The notes under the pieces are model-generated. The model searched no databases. It was not told the DNA's origin and saw nothing but the letters and a program-made list of their open reading frames with translations. A stretch of 33,055 nucleotides of DNA from NCBI GenBank assembly GCA_030180075.1, contig JASNJN010000112.1, forward strand, positions 1 through 33,055, read 5' to 3'. The position numbers and the translations under genes are program-made. Below are positions 8,806 through 18,526 of this stretch, piece by piece. The DNA comes from Mikrocytos mackini (lineage: Eukaryota; Endomyxa; Ascetosporea; Mikrocytida; Mikrocytiidae). Every line of letters starts with the position of its first letter. Within the stretch, counting starts at the first letter, position 1.

Positions 8806-11317
8806 TTATCTTCGTCGCTCGTTCAATATGCGCATGTTGTCTCCTTTATAAATAATTCCGTTATATAGGTCGTCTGTAATAGCATAGCCGAAGTTCCTAT
8901 CACAAGTATATCTTGTGCGTCTAGGTCTGCCCCTCTCATTTAAAGACGCGACAACATAAACCTTTTTCTCGCTCTCCAGGCCGCATATCTCTTCATATTG
9001 CTTCTGTCCCCCAAGCATATAATACATTGAAGATACAAACCCTTTGTTCTTTTTCAATTCTATCAAGCCAAAAAATCGCTCCCCTTCATTGTAATCTAAT
9101 GTTATTTTAGCTTCAACATCAACCATCGCAAATGAGCGATTCAAGGTCCGGGTTCGATTTTTTCTTTTTTTAACTTGTCCTTTAACGCTAATCATAAGAT
9201 CTAATTGTGTTTGTGTCAACTTTTTGCAAATTCGTAATGCTTGTATTTCTAATTGAGTTTTTAACATTGGTACGAATACACGTTCAAATTGTTTTTCAGT
9301 GAAGTTATTTTGTCCTATCGAAAACTGATGGAAAGTAATTGGATCAGCTATCTCCATGAGTATATCATCCCATGTTTCAAATTTAAACAAATTCTTCAAT
9401 TCGTCCTTTTGAAATGTAGACAAATTTAAAATATTTGCGTAATTCTCTTTGTAGTCTTTATATTCAATAGGTATCCGAGTTTCATGGAATGAGTTCGCAT
9501 AACAAAGACGGTACACATACTTTCCATCCACTATTTTTTCTATTTCAGGCATTACATATCCCAGCCTAAACATGTAGTGTATTGCCTCGTTTATGTGATC
9601 ACATGACACTTTATCAACATGCACAAACAAATCGGACAATTCGTCCTGAGTCAATTCGCAAGGTAAGTAAGAACCCTCTGAATCATCGACAAGATTATGA
9701 AAATGGCCCCAAAAGTAATCCATGTCCATACCTGAAGATATATGGTGTGAGGTTTTCAATGAAAAGCTGTTTTCATCTGTTTCTTTCATTAGAAAATTCA
9801 TAAAGAAATCTGTATTCAATTTCTCCAAGGCCACTTTATTATCATCCGTTGCAACCTCATTTTCTTCGCTTATATGGATAAATTCGGCTTTACTATTCGC
9901 GAGTATATATAAGGGTTGTTTAATAAACAACATGAAAAATGCGTAAAGTGAGTTTGTTATTTCTTCATTCCCGAACTCTTCATTGATGTTTCCACCTGAA
10001 TACATATCCGCTTTAAACAAATAGTCCCATATGTTGTAAATTATGGTTTTATGTTCCGTCGATGCATCCTTGTCCAAATATTTCGCAATGGCTCTTCTGT
10101 TAGTTTTAACTTCTTCTCTAAGCTTACGCAGCTTGTTTGTCGTTCCAACACCGCCAGTATGGTTCGCAATATCAGCGAATTGTTTGTAATGAAATGTTCC
10201 ATATGAATGACTTCCTATTGAATCCAGTACATCTAAGAAATCATCGACTTTAATATAAGGTGCAGGAGTGTGTACTTTTTTCGACATCTTCATGACTGAA
10301 GAAAATACAAACCGCATACTGGCATTAAATTTTGAATGTACGAACCTTATCGAGTATTTTGCAACTTGTAAATAGAAGTTCCTTTCTTGGGTACGTTTTT
10401 TTAATACCAATGACTCTATTCCTTTTGTATGAAGAATTTCCACTTCGTCTACTAGAACAACAATGGTTGATATTTTGTGTAGTTTTTGTTATGTTTGGAT
10501 CTTGCTCTAACTTGTTAATTATTTGTTCTACTTTGTCTTCGTCATTAGTTTGTTCTTCTGAGTTGTAAGCTATTTCCGCGCCATCTAATGACGAGTAGAC
10601 TATTTTTTTAATAAATCCCCCATAAACCTCATCCATTAAATATGCGAGCAATTGTTTGTGTAATCCTGCTTGTATATTGTTTGGGTTTTCTTTTATAGCT
10701 TCTCTTTCCCTTTCTTTTTTCATTTTGTTTAATTCGTCAATTTGATAGGACTCGAAAGCTACTTTTCTTCTTATTTGATTATCGAAATCTTCTGAAAGGT
10801 AATATAAAATACGATCTTCGGTTTCTTTATTGTTGCGTTTAGCTTTAGTATGAGAACTCTTAAGATCTAGATTGATCACAGCTATCTTATTCAAATTTAG
10901 TATCATTCTGTCTTTCTCTGTAAGTTTGTTAAAAAGCTTTGAGTATATTTCGAATGGATATAATGTGGTAAGGCCTTCTAAAAGCTGTAGAAAGAATGTC
11001 TTTCCACTTCCTGGCTGTTCAACAATAGATAAAGACTTTTTGTTTTTGACCATATAACAGAGAGTTTCGTAGGCAAGCATCATGTCGTTCATTAGAAATG
11101 CAGGGTTGGTGTTGTATATTTCTGATGCTTGGTGACGGTGATGTCTTATATTGAGTGCATTGATGTTTTCAGGGATTGGGTGAGCTGTCCGAGGCCTCAG
11201 GATGTTTTCATAATCAGAATGGTCTAATTTAGGATTAGATTTGTCTTTCTTCTCATCAGCTTTTAATACTTCTGACCACTCGTGGTCTATTTCGATAGTT
11301 TTGTTGTTATCGCTCAT
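8806..11317 (-). pseudogene. P-loop ATPase with C-terminal PD-(D/E)XK nuclease-like region, read in two frames
   Basis: Two overlapping minus-strand frames cover the locus, with about one break. The first (11317 to 10325, 330 aa) has a Walker A loop, VEQPGSGKTFFL (about 99-110), after an N-terminal region rich in charged residues. The second (10443 to 8806, 545 aa) is preceded in its own frame by a Walker B strand (TIVVLVDEVE), so one NTPase domain spans both frames. Near the C-terminus of the second are D442, then IELK with E462 and K464 on a predicted strand, then QKQY (480-483). That spacing fits a PD-(D/E)XK nuclease core with a Q..Y helix. An NTPase followed by such a nuclease is the plan of Crinkler/RHS-type effectors and of some mobile-element proteins. 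That placement is inference from architecture only. An A/T-rich box lies at 11341-11363. Confidence 0.5.
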
Positions 11318-11340
11318 GGTGAAGGTAGATTATTGCGAAC

Positions 11341-11363
11341 AAAAAAATTAAAATTTAATTTTC
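11341..11363 (-). promoter_or_regulatory. AAATTT-type upstream box of the ATPase gene
   Basis: On the minus strand AAAATTAAATTTTAATTTTT lies about 25 bases before ATG 11317. A GGG-containing patch (cttcggg on the minus strand, about 11398) lies further upstream, matching the CCC/GGG plus AAATTT arrangement. Confidence 0.5.
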
Positions 11364-11574
11364 TTTCAAAAGAATTTATTATTTCTGCCTTCACCCGAAG
11401 CCTAATTACAACACTAACACGATGAGACTCTATTACGCCACTCCTGTTTGGATGTTACTGTAGCCGATCAACAACCTATCTGACATAAAAATATTCTGAC
11501 CTAACTCTTACTCATACCCACTCCAAAGAACTCACACACCTAATTTATGCATTATAAGATACGTACCAATGCAT

Positions 11575-11600
11575 TCCCAATTAAAATTTTTTAATTTTAT
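11575..11600 (+). promoter_or_regulatory. CCC plus AAATTT-type box deciding the start at 11620
   Basis: TCCC followed directly by AATTAAAATTTTTTAATTTT lies 20 bases before ATG 11620. An earlier in-frame ATG at 11569 would place this signal inside the coding sequence, so 11620 is the better start. Confidence 0.5.
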
Positions 11601-11619
11601 TACAACTCACAAAAAACCA

Positions 11620-12789
11620 ATGGAAATTCCCAAAAGAAGAGAATCTAAGATTAAGAATGGCGACCAAAAAAGGGCCGATAAGTTCATGCAAGTTATGTTT
11701 GTCTTCATGACGTGCTTTTTTATAGGAGTTGCTATTTGTATAATAAAATTCAACTTAGAAAAGGATAAAACAGACAATACTCAGAAAGATACTTCAACCG
11801 AACAGGACAAAACCTCAAACATTGTCAACATTACCGAAAAAGAAGACAAAGATGACATAACAAACGTAGAAGAAGATTTGAGCCTTGATTCAATAGATGG
11901 AATAAAAGACGAAATTGATGTAAACGAGCAGATAAAACTTGAAGACTTTTCCGAAATATACACTTCAATACTTTATATAGGCCGGATAAAGAATCCACCT
12001 GTTAAAACCAACGTTGTACTTCAAGAGTTATTTAAGTTACTTCCGAAAGTCCAGCCACATTTCAACAAGGTACAGATGTGCATTGAAAAGATTAATACTG
12101 CACAGTTCCGTAAAGCGTTTAGACTATTTTACATGACATTAACAATGTACGAACTTTTTAACGATAAAGAAATAAACAAATTTATAGTGGTTAAAGACTT
12201 CAACAACAAAAATGCTTTACTTGGAGTTTATTTGAACTACTCAATTTTATACTACATGCTTTATGAAATGAGTCGAATTCTTGAAGCATATATTTTTAAA
12301 GATAAATATTATACAGAATGGGCAAATGACGCACTTAAACAAGAAGAGCTCAGAATATTCGCTTTGAAGGTTAAAAATATTCTGAACAAAACTTCGAAGA
12401 AACTTTACAAGGAAACAAAAGTAAATATTGGTGTACTCAAAGATAGCACAGAAGGAATGAATATTATATCCGTTTATGATATTACTAAAACAAGAAACTT
12501 TATCAGATTTAGTATTCTACACTCGTTAGTTTATATCTTCGATTTGAATATAAACAAAAAGATAGTTTTACAAACAACACTTAAGAACGAGCTTTTAAAA
12601 CGTATAACTTGGGCTGAAGATAAGAAAAGCAAAAAAGTGGAAACGAAGAAAGTAGAAAAAGCTTGTACGAATGTATATGGATTGTTTTATGATAATGGAG
12701 AGAAATATAGGGAAAGTTGGGAGAATGATTTTGATAGTTGTGTTGAAAGTTTGAAACAACTGATTGACAAAACAAAATTTTTAGATTAA
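11620..12789 (+). CDS. Type II-like membrane protein, tandem paralogue A
   Basis: 389 aa from ATG 11620. An ATG at 11569 adds 17 residues but lies upstream of the promoter-like box. Layout: a short basic cytosolic head (PKRRESKIKNGDQKR), one membrane helix VMFVFMTCFFIGVAICII (about 25-42), an acidic Asp/Glu/Thr linker (about 45-110), then an all-helical domain to the end. The next gene (13011-14210) has the same plan, and the helical domains align in order: a block starting NVVLQELFKLLP against NSVIIKYLSELDP, and a block ISVYDITKTRNFIRF against NLLKSFEHAKEFLFV. So the two are old tandem duplicates. The bulk would face the lumen or outside. I recognise no family outside this pair. A/T-rich sequence follows the stop. 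Confidence 0.75.
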   Translation: MEIPKRRESKIKNGDQKRADKFMQVMFVFMTCFFIGVAICIIKFNLEKDKTDNTQKDTSTEQDKTSNIVNITEKEDKDDITNVEEDLSLDSIDGIKDEIDVNEQIKLEDFSEIYTSILYIGRIKNPPVKTNVVLQELFKLLPKVQPHFNKVQMCIEKINTAQFRKAFRLFYMTLTMYELFNDKEINKFIVVKDFNNKNALLGVYLNYSILYYMLYEMSRILEAYIFKDKYYTEWANDALKQEELRIFALKVKNILNKTSKKLYKETKVNIGVLKDSTEGMNIISVYDITKTRNFIRFSILHSLVYIFDLNINKKIVLQTTLKNELLKRITWAEDKKSKKVETKKVEKACTNVYGLFYDNGEKYRESWENDFDSCVESLKQLIDKTKFLD

Positions 12790-12960
12790 AGTTTATATAA
12801 AATTTTGTTTTAAATGAAAATTTCTAATTCTTTACTTATCATTGGCGATGAAGTTTTATTTTATTAAAAGATTTCGTTTGAATTTTTTATTTGTTGATTT
12901 AGAGTAAATCAATAAAAATTTGTGTGTATGTGTGCTTATTTTTAGTTTGTAAATCTTTAA

Positions 12961-12990
12961 TTTAAATTCAAATTCAAATTTTTTAATTCA
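12961..12990 (+). promoter_or_regulatory. AAATTT-type upstream box of paralogue B
   Basis: Repeated AAATTC/AAATTT units (TTTAAATTCAAATTCAAATT, then TTTTTAATTC) end about 20 bases before ATG 13011. Confidence 0.45.
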
Positions 12991-13010
12991 TTGAAAGATT
13001 AGGTCAAATT

Positions 13011-14210
13011 ATGGCTTATAAAAAACATTTTTTCCGAATAGAAAAATCTAAAACACCCAGAAACAAATATGAGAACAACTCAACGTTCAAGATTCTGTTA
13101 ACCTTATTTGGAATTCTGATTTTGAGTTTAGCAGGATTTGTTGTTTACAATTCGTTTAGAAACAAAAATGAAAAAGTAGCTCAAACTCAGCCATCAGCTA
13201 ACAACGACGGTGCTAACCAAAATGAAAACCAGAACAACCAGGAGCACATCGACATCTTAAACAACGCCGATATCCAACCCCAGGTCTCTTCTAAAATTCG
13301 CGATTACTTTTTAAATTTTAAAAATCAAACTAAAGCTCTCCATAAGGAACTATGCACCCAGGACAACATTAATTCTACAAACTTAATAAATTCCGTGATA
13401 ATCAAGTATCTATCGGAACTAGACCCAGATTTAAGTCTTTTCTCAAACTACTACGTGAATCTTTACTTGATAATAGACCGCATGGGCTCATCTCCTTTCG
13501 GCGACCAAACAAAACTTTTAACCATTACTTTTGTATTAATTCTCAAGGACATGGTTTCGATAGCCTTCCAACTTTCCGACATTTCGCATTTCTCAACTTT
13601 AGCCAACTTAACGCTCGTCAAGGAGTCCCACCACGCCGTTGTTTATTTCATTTACCAGCACACTTTTATTCGGCGCATTTTGGACGTGTTTATAAAATAC
13701 ATCGAAAAGTTCGAAAACGAAATTATTGAATGTTATTCAAAAAAATCAAACACAACTAAGTTTGAAATAGTAAAAACTCTGTTCGTAATGGTAGAAGCAG
13801 TATTTCCTTATATTCTAAGAAAAGGAGAAATAGAAGCTCCTATCAGCAAAGATGAAATATTTAGACCTTTTAATCTCTTAAAAAGCTTTGAACATGCAAA
13901 AGAATTCCTATTTGTTAACTTTCTCTTTATACTGCTTCAAATATTTGAAGCAAATGAATCACACGAACTTATAAAAGTGAAAGATGAAAATAGAAGCGAT
14001 ATAGAGCATTTTATAAATAGAAATAAAAAATTGGGTGGAGAATATATTGAGATTGATAATTGGGAAAAGGGTATATTAGAAGTGTGTAAAGATGTATTTG
14101 TTAATTTAATCAATGTAGACATAGAAAGGGTTAAACAAGGATTGAAATTGTATGAAAGTACACACATGCCGTGCTTCTTGAAGTTGGCAGTTTATACCAA
14201 GGTAGATTGA
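13011..14210 (+). CDS. Type II-like membrane protein, tandem paralogue B
   Basis: 399 aa. A basic head (MAYKKHFFRIEKSKTPRNK), one membrane helix FKILLTLFGILILSLAGFVVY (about 26-46), an Asn/Gln-rich linker (about 55-90, ANQNENQNNQ) and a long helical domain. It shares plan and block order with the gene at 11620-12789, 222 bases upstream on the same strand. The linkers have diverged completely (acidic in A, Asn/Gln in B) while the helical parts keep their hydrophobic pattern, which suggests a structural domain under constraint with a free tether. Base use differs within the gene: the first half has more C and G at third positions than the second. No known domain is recognised. A microsporidian-specific family is the likely home. 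Confidence 0.75.
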   Translation: MAYKKHFFRIEKSKTPRNKYENNSTFKILLTLFGILILSLAGFVVYNSFRNKNEKVAQTQPSANNDGANQNENQNNQEHIDILNNADIQPQVSSKIRDYFLNFKNQTKALHKELCTQDNINSTNLINSVIIKYLSELDPDLSLFSNYYVNLYLIIDRMGSSPFGDQTKLLTITFVLILKDMVSIAFQLSDISHFSTLANLTLVKESHHAVVYFIYQHTFIRRILDVFIKYIEKFENEIIECYSKKSNTTKFEIVKTLFVMVEAVFPYILRKGEIEAPISKDEIFRPFNLLKSFEHAKEFLFVNFLFILLQIFEANESHELIKVKDENRSDIEHFINRNKKLGGEYIEIDNWEKGILEVCKDVFVNLINVDIERVKQGLKLYESTHMPCFLKLAVYTKVD

Positions 14211-14549
14211 AGTAAAGTTAACATAAATAATTTATACATTTTTCATATTAAAATACTCAACTATGCTAATGTTGGATATATTTAGGGTATATAAATATTT
14301 GTTAAACATTAAGAAAATGGTTTTAATATTTTCTGTTAATATTCTAATGTGATAATAAGTCAATGAATCGTCTTTAAATATTTCTTAAATATTTGTCTTC
14401 ATATAGAAACATTAAATAAATTAAATCAGAAATAATATTTAAAATAAACAATCGTTTTGTATTTAAATAATTATTAAAATTGTTTGTTTAATTCTAACTT
14501 TTATTAAATATAAACATTTACATTAGAAACTAATTTAGAGTACCTTTAT
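14211..14549. other. A/T-rich convergent intergenic spacer
   Basis: It lies between two genes reading towards each other. Rich in A/T with several AAATATTT-like runs, and no coding frame. It probably holds the 3' ends and poly(A) signals of both transcripts. Confidence 0.6.
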
Positions 14550-16142
14550 TTAAAACCCGGCTTTTCTTTTTAATATTTCCCTAATCTTCCCAGGCAATTT
14601 AACATACTCTTCTTTATTAATCCCAAATAGGAATACAAATTCTTTACTATTGATATATAACTCTTTCCACCTTCCATTTATTACATTCCCACAAATAGCT
14701 TCTGCTGTTTTAGTGTCTTGTTCTACCATTTCCATAGTCAAATTTCTGCAGTCTATGTTCTTCTGGATAATTTCTTCGAACACCGTTTCGCCATCTTCGT
14801 CTATAACCAACTCAGGGGGCAGTTCTATGTTTTCTTCGGCGTCGAGCTCTTCCAGCATAATAGGTGGGACTCCATTACCACTTAAGCTGCCTTCAAAGCT
14901 TGTGCTGCTAATTGTGGGCTTCCTTCTAACAAGCAAACTTTTACCTGTCAATAGCGAAGGTGGTAAACTACTCTTCCGCAGTTGTTGTACTACGTTCTCG
15001 TCTCCAACATGCACACTTGTACTTGAACTCTTTCCTTTGGAAGTAATCAAAATATCCGAAAAATCAAACTTCTCATTTATAAAGTTTTTTAGTTTTTCAA
15101 GGAGAATCTTTATATTTGAAGTGTGCCCCATTACAGATGCTACTTTTGCCACTTTCGACTTCTTAGTTGCTATAATGTCCATGTTTGAAAGCAGTAAGGG
15201 AATGAGTCCCAGCTTAGATTCTAAACTTGGGTTGTTGTACTGAAATTTATGAGATTTAACTATACTGTGTATGTAAAAGTTTTCGTTACTTTTGTTGTTA
15301 ATTTCTTGAAGCTTCAAACTGTTAAAATAACACAAATTTATTATTTCGAAAGCTTGTGGTGTTTCGAAGTAATAGTCGTAATTGTTTGAAATGTGAAGAA
15401 CGAATCTATTACAGTAACAGGAGAAACTTATAGCGTAAACTTCTTTGATGTCAATGATTCGCTTTACTTTTGCTTTTGAGTTCGCATTTATTATGTAACT
15501 GTCTGTAATTAGAAGGACTCTGTGCTGCTTTTCTAGACGTTTGTTTATCTTAATAACAGAATAAATGGAGTAATTTTTAGCGGGGTCTTTTTGAGCGTGC
15601 AGGAATATTTTAGAAGCTAAAAGGTTCTGCTCTGCCAAACTTCCAAGCGACTTAAGTGAGGCTATTTCCTTCTTTGGGCGGTAAATGTACTTGAACACCA
15701 CCGGGTCGCGCACGTAGTAGGGAATGTCTTTTTGGTGGTACTTGCTGGCCGTGTATATTATGCAGCTGATGAGCTTCCGGGCGTTAGAGTGAGCGCTGAT
15801 CATGTAGTCGTACTCGTTGCCGACGTGTAAAATGAAGTACTTTAGGTCGGAGAGTTTGGTGATCGCTGTGATCTCTTTGAGAGGGATTACTCGAGGAGGA
15901 GTGAGGTGGGCGAATAGCTCGGCGTCGATGCGGCCCTCGTTGTTGGGGGAACCCAGATTGTATACAGACTCTGAGGTGACCATTAAAGCTCGGATTTGCC
16001 CAGATGAGGTTGTGGATTGCGATTTCTGGACAAGACAGGATAAGTACAGTATTTCTTTTGTCTCTGATTTTGGAGATGCGAAATGAAATAGTTTGAGGAT
16101 GTCATTCTTGTTATCTGGTTTGGCGTAGAATTTGAGAACCAT
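14550..16142 (-). CDS. Two PH/TH1-like repeats plus villin headpiece: probable actin-binding adaptor
   Basis: 530 aa. Two internal repeats are visible: about 28-132 and about 190-282. Each holds a strand with the shared signature FxLHxxNxYDY (FILHVGNEYDYMI at 103-115, FVLHISNNYDYYF at 247-259) and an upstream [LM][LV]xT[DS]xxxxN strand. This is the pattern of PH-fold and myosin tail-homology 1 domains, which bind acidic lipids. A linker with Ser-rich and acidic parts (about 370-480) follows. The last 40 residues match a villin headpiece: KEFVFLFGINKEEY, then LPGKIREILKRKAGF, against the family's FxxVFGMxxxEF...LPxWKQ...LKKxxGLF. The headpiece normally binds F-actin through the C-terminal basic helix, kept here. 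The family's usual Trp before the last helix is absent. It probably tethers actin to membrane. Start ATG 16142 has an A/T-rich box about 48 bases upstream. Confidence 0.7.
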   Translation of the reverse strand: MVLKFYAKPDNKNDILKLFHFASPKSETKEILYLSCLVQKSQSTTSSGQIRALMVTSESVYNLGSPNNEGRIDAELFAHLTPPRVIPLKEITAITKLSDLKYFILHVGNEYDYMISAHSNARKLISCIIYTASKYHQKDIPYYVRDPVVFKYIYRPKKEIASLKSLGSLAEQNLLASKIFLHAQKDPAKNYSIYSVIKINKRLEKQHRVLLITDSYIINANSKAKVKRIIDIKEVYAISFSCYCNRFVLHISNNYDYYFETPQAFEIINLCYFNSLKLQEINNKSNENFYIHSIVKSHKFQYNNPSLESKLGLIPLLLSNMDIIATKKSKVAKVASVMGHTSNIKILLEKLKNFINEKFDFSDILITSKGKSSSTSVHVGDENVVQQLRKSSLPPSLLTGKSLLVRRKPTISSTSFEGSLSGNGVPPIMLEELDAEENIELPPELVIDEDGETVFEEIIQKNIDCRNLTMEMVEQDTKTAEAICGNVINGRWKELYINSKEFVFLFGINKEEYVKLPGKIREILKRKAGF

Positions 16143-16189
16143 TGTGTACGGGAGAGTGCTTGGTACGGTGTTTGATTTTTTTCAAAAGT

Positions 16190-16203
16190 AAAAATTTAAA
16201 GTT
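16190..16203 (-). promoter_or_regulatory. AAATTT-type box of the villin-headpiece gene
   Basis: Minus-strand CTTTAAATTTTTAC lies about 48 bases before ATG 16142, farther than in the neighbours, so the 5' leader may be longer here. Confidence 0.35.
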
Positions 16204-16572
16204 GAAATAAATTCAAACGAGTTTAGACCTTTCAAACAAACGTGAAGTAGAAGAGGGACATTCAAGTTGCCGTAGTATTTAATCACTCTGACTTACGAAC
16301 GAAATGGCCCGATATAACTTTTGTTTGCAATAATATCAAAATATCATCAATACAACTATGTGGAACTTCTCTTCTTCCCCAAGTTTTATACAGAGCATAT
16401 CAAACCCATAATAGTTCAATGGCTATGTTTCTGTACATAAAACGTTCTGCGGGACATCAGAAAACAAATCCCTTCGTTCCTGCGCCATATTGCAACCCAA
16501 CACAGAATGTTTCCGCCACATTAATCTCAATGGACATTACCACGTTGACAAATTCTATAACGTACATAAAAC

Positions 16573-18254
16573 ATGACGTCATTTACAATCTTCCTACTAA
16601 TTCTTCACACATCACAATTTTCTTCCGTAACTTCCGAGCAGCAAAACGCCAAACTCATAAAAGAAGAGTACACAAAAGTATTCGAACAAATATACCCAAC
16701 TCTGACATCCCAGAAAGTACTCTCTCTAATACGTGGATTCTATTCACATGTGAAGACATATCCTCTAAAGGAAGCACTAATACCTTAGTGTATCTAAACA
16801 TTGAAGATCTGTGTAGGCTGGATAATTTAAATTCCACAACAAAGCCCTTCTTAACCGAAGAACAAATAGAAGGAAACAAAAATGTAATTCAAAATATAAT
16901 AAATCAACATTTAGAATCAAAGAGTCTTGTACAAAAATATTCCTTTAAAAGCAGCTTAAATGTACGAACATTTGTTGTAGTCTACATACAACAAAGTATA
17001 AACAGTAAACATAAAATAGAATTAGACAGAATATTAAATGAGGACATTGACATACTAAAAGAGCATTTTTTTAAATGTGCACAAATATTTAAAGACAAAT
17101 TAAACGGTAAAAAGAGCCCCGTTGATTTAACTACAATATTTACATACAAAGAGTTCAAATACAGTATTAAAGGATTTGAAGTTTCTGAGATTTAAAAAGA
17201 CAAATTAAAAGATGTTGAAATATCTAACTTTAAAAGAGGCTCTAATTTGTACTTTGTAAGTAAACAGGTATTTTTTGACTTGGGCTTTAATGTACTATTT
17301 CCATCGTTTTCCTTGAAAGACAAATTTAATGATGTAATAAAGTTTATAAAGAACAAACAAAAGAAAAATGCTAAACAAAAAATAAAAGAAGAATTTGTAG
17401 CTATTCCTTTAAAGTATCACAAAGAAAAAATAAAAGAAGAAATAAAAGAAGATCTCGTTATAAACAACTTAAAAAGGAAACTGACATTTTACCCAGAGTC
17501 CGAAGCATATAAAACACTACAATATTACCTTCCTGACAACTGGCCAAGCAATTCAAACTTACCTGCAAGCAAAGATGAAATTTCAAAGTATTTATATTCT
17601 AGTAAATTGATTTTAACAAAAGTATCAATGAAAAGTGTAGGAATTATAATGAAAGATTTAGAAAAATTGTTGGATTTTTACACAAAGTTAAAAGAAAAAG
17701 ATATTGAAATGTATAAATTAGTCCATTTCAACGACAAAACAAATGAGTTCTTAGACGCTATAGTACACGACGCGAAACCTATTCGTAATATGTACAAATT
17801 ACTTGAAGATCAGAATCTAATCGATGCAATGAAAGAATACAAAGTATATTTGATAAGTAGTACTTTTAAACACTTTCTGAAATACCCACGGCTACTAAAT
17901 TACATTGGAAGCTTAAATAGTAAAAGAAAACATAAAACATCAGATTTAGAAAACAAATTACTTTGTTTAAACATTTGTAACGAATATATAAATGGAGAAC
18001 ACATAGAATACAACATTATTAATCAGACAATTAAGGCTTACCGTGGAAATAAATATCCAAAATCAATCATACATGAAATGCATCTCAATGATTTATTGTT
18101 AGAACTTAAAGATAGTCTTTTTAGGAAACAAAATATTAACGAAATAAATGAAAATATGGAAATAACCGCAGCAAATTTCTCCTATAATTTGAATTTTATA
18201 CTTTATTCTTTAAATGTTACTGTATTTAGAATTGTAGATGTTATTGAGGAATAG
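16573..18254 (+). pseudogene. Secreted helical protein gene with two interruptions
   Basis: The locus starts with a clear signal peptide (MTSFTIFLLILHTSQFSSVTS) at 16573, in a 71-codon frame to 16788. Coding character then passes to another frame (about 16770-17195: KGSTNTLVYLNIEDLCRL onward, Lys-rich helices) that ends at TAA 17193-17195. The same frame is open again from 17196 to 18254, continuing KDKLKDVEISNFKRGSNLYF with a similar Lys/Ile/Asn-rich helical composition, including KEKIKEEIKEDL. So one secreted protein of about 550 aa appears to be broken by one frame change and one in-frame TAA. No ATG opens the last part near its start (its first possible start codon, 17247, is TTG), which favours one original gene over several. 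No family is recognised, and secretion suggests a host-facing role. Sequencing error remains possible. Confidence 0.5.
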
Positions 18255-18526
18255 TAAATATAAAATAAATAACTAATACACACATAATTTTGTTTATTTC
18301 CATATTATTAATCTAATTTGTTTGTTTTTAAAGAATAATTGAATTATATGACAACTTTAAATAAAACAATAACAGTAGTAAAAAGTTTTAATGCAAAAGA
18401 TGTCTTGGCTATCTAATTTCAAAGCTAATAATTTTCCAACTTTTTGTTACTAATATATTAAGGATACAAAATTTTATTGATATTACAACATTACATCTTA
18501 TTTCTCTTCATACACTTATTTATACA

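Noticed and set aside
11569-11619. Earlier ATG for paralogue A
   Set aside because: Using it would place the promoter-like box inside the coding sequence and add residues unlike the paralogue's head.
16419-16770. N-terminal extension of the 258-codon frame over the signal-peptide region
   Set aside because: The frame at 16573 has a clean leader and gene-like composition, while the competing frame there is Arg/Thr/His-rich without pattern. Only its part after about 16770 looks coding.
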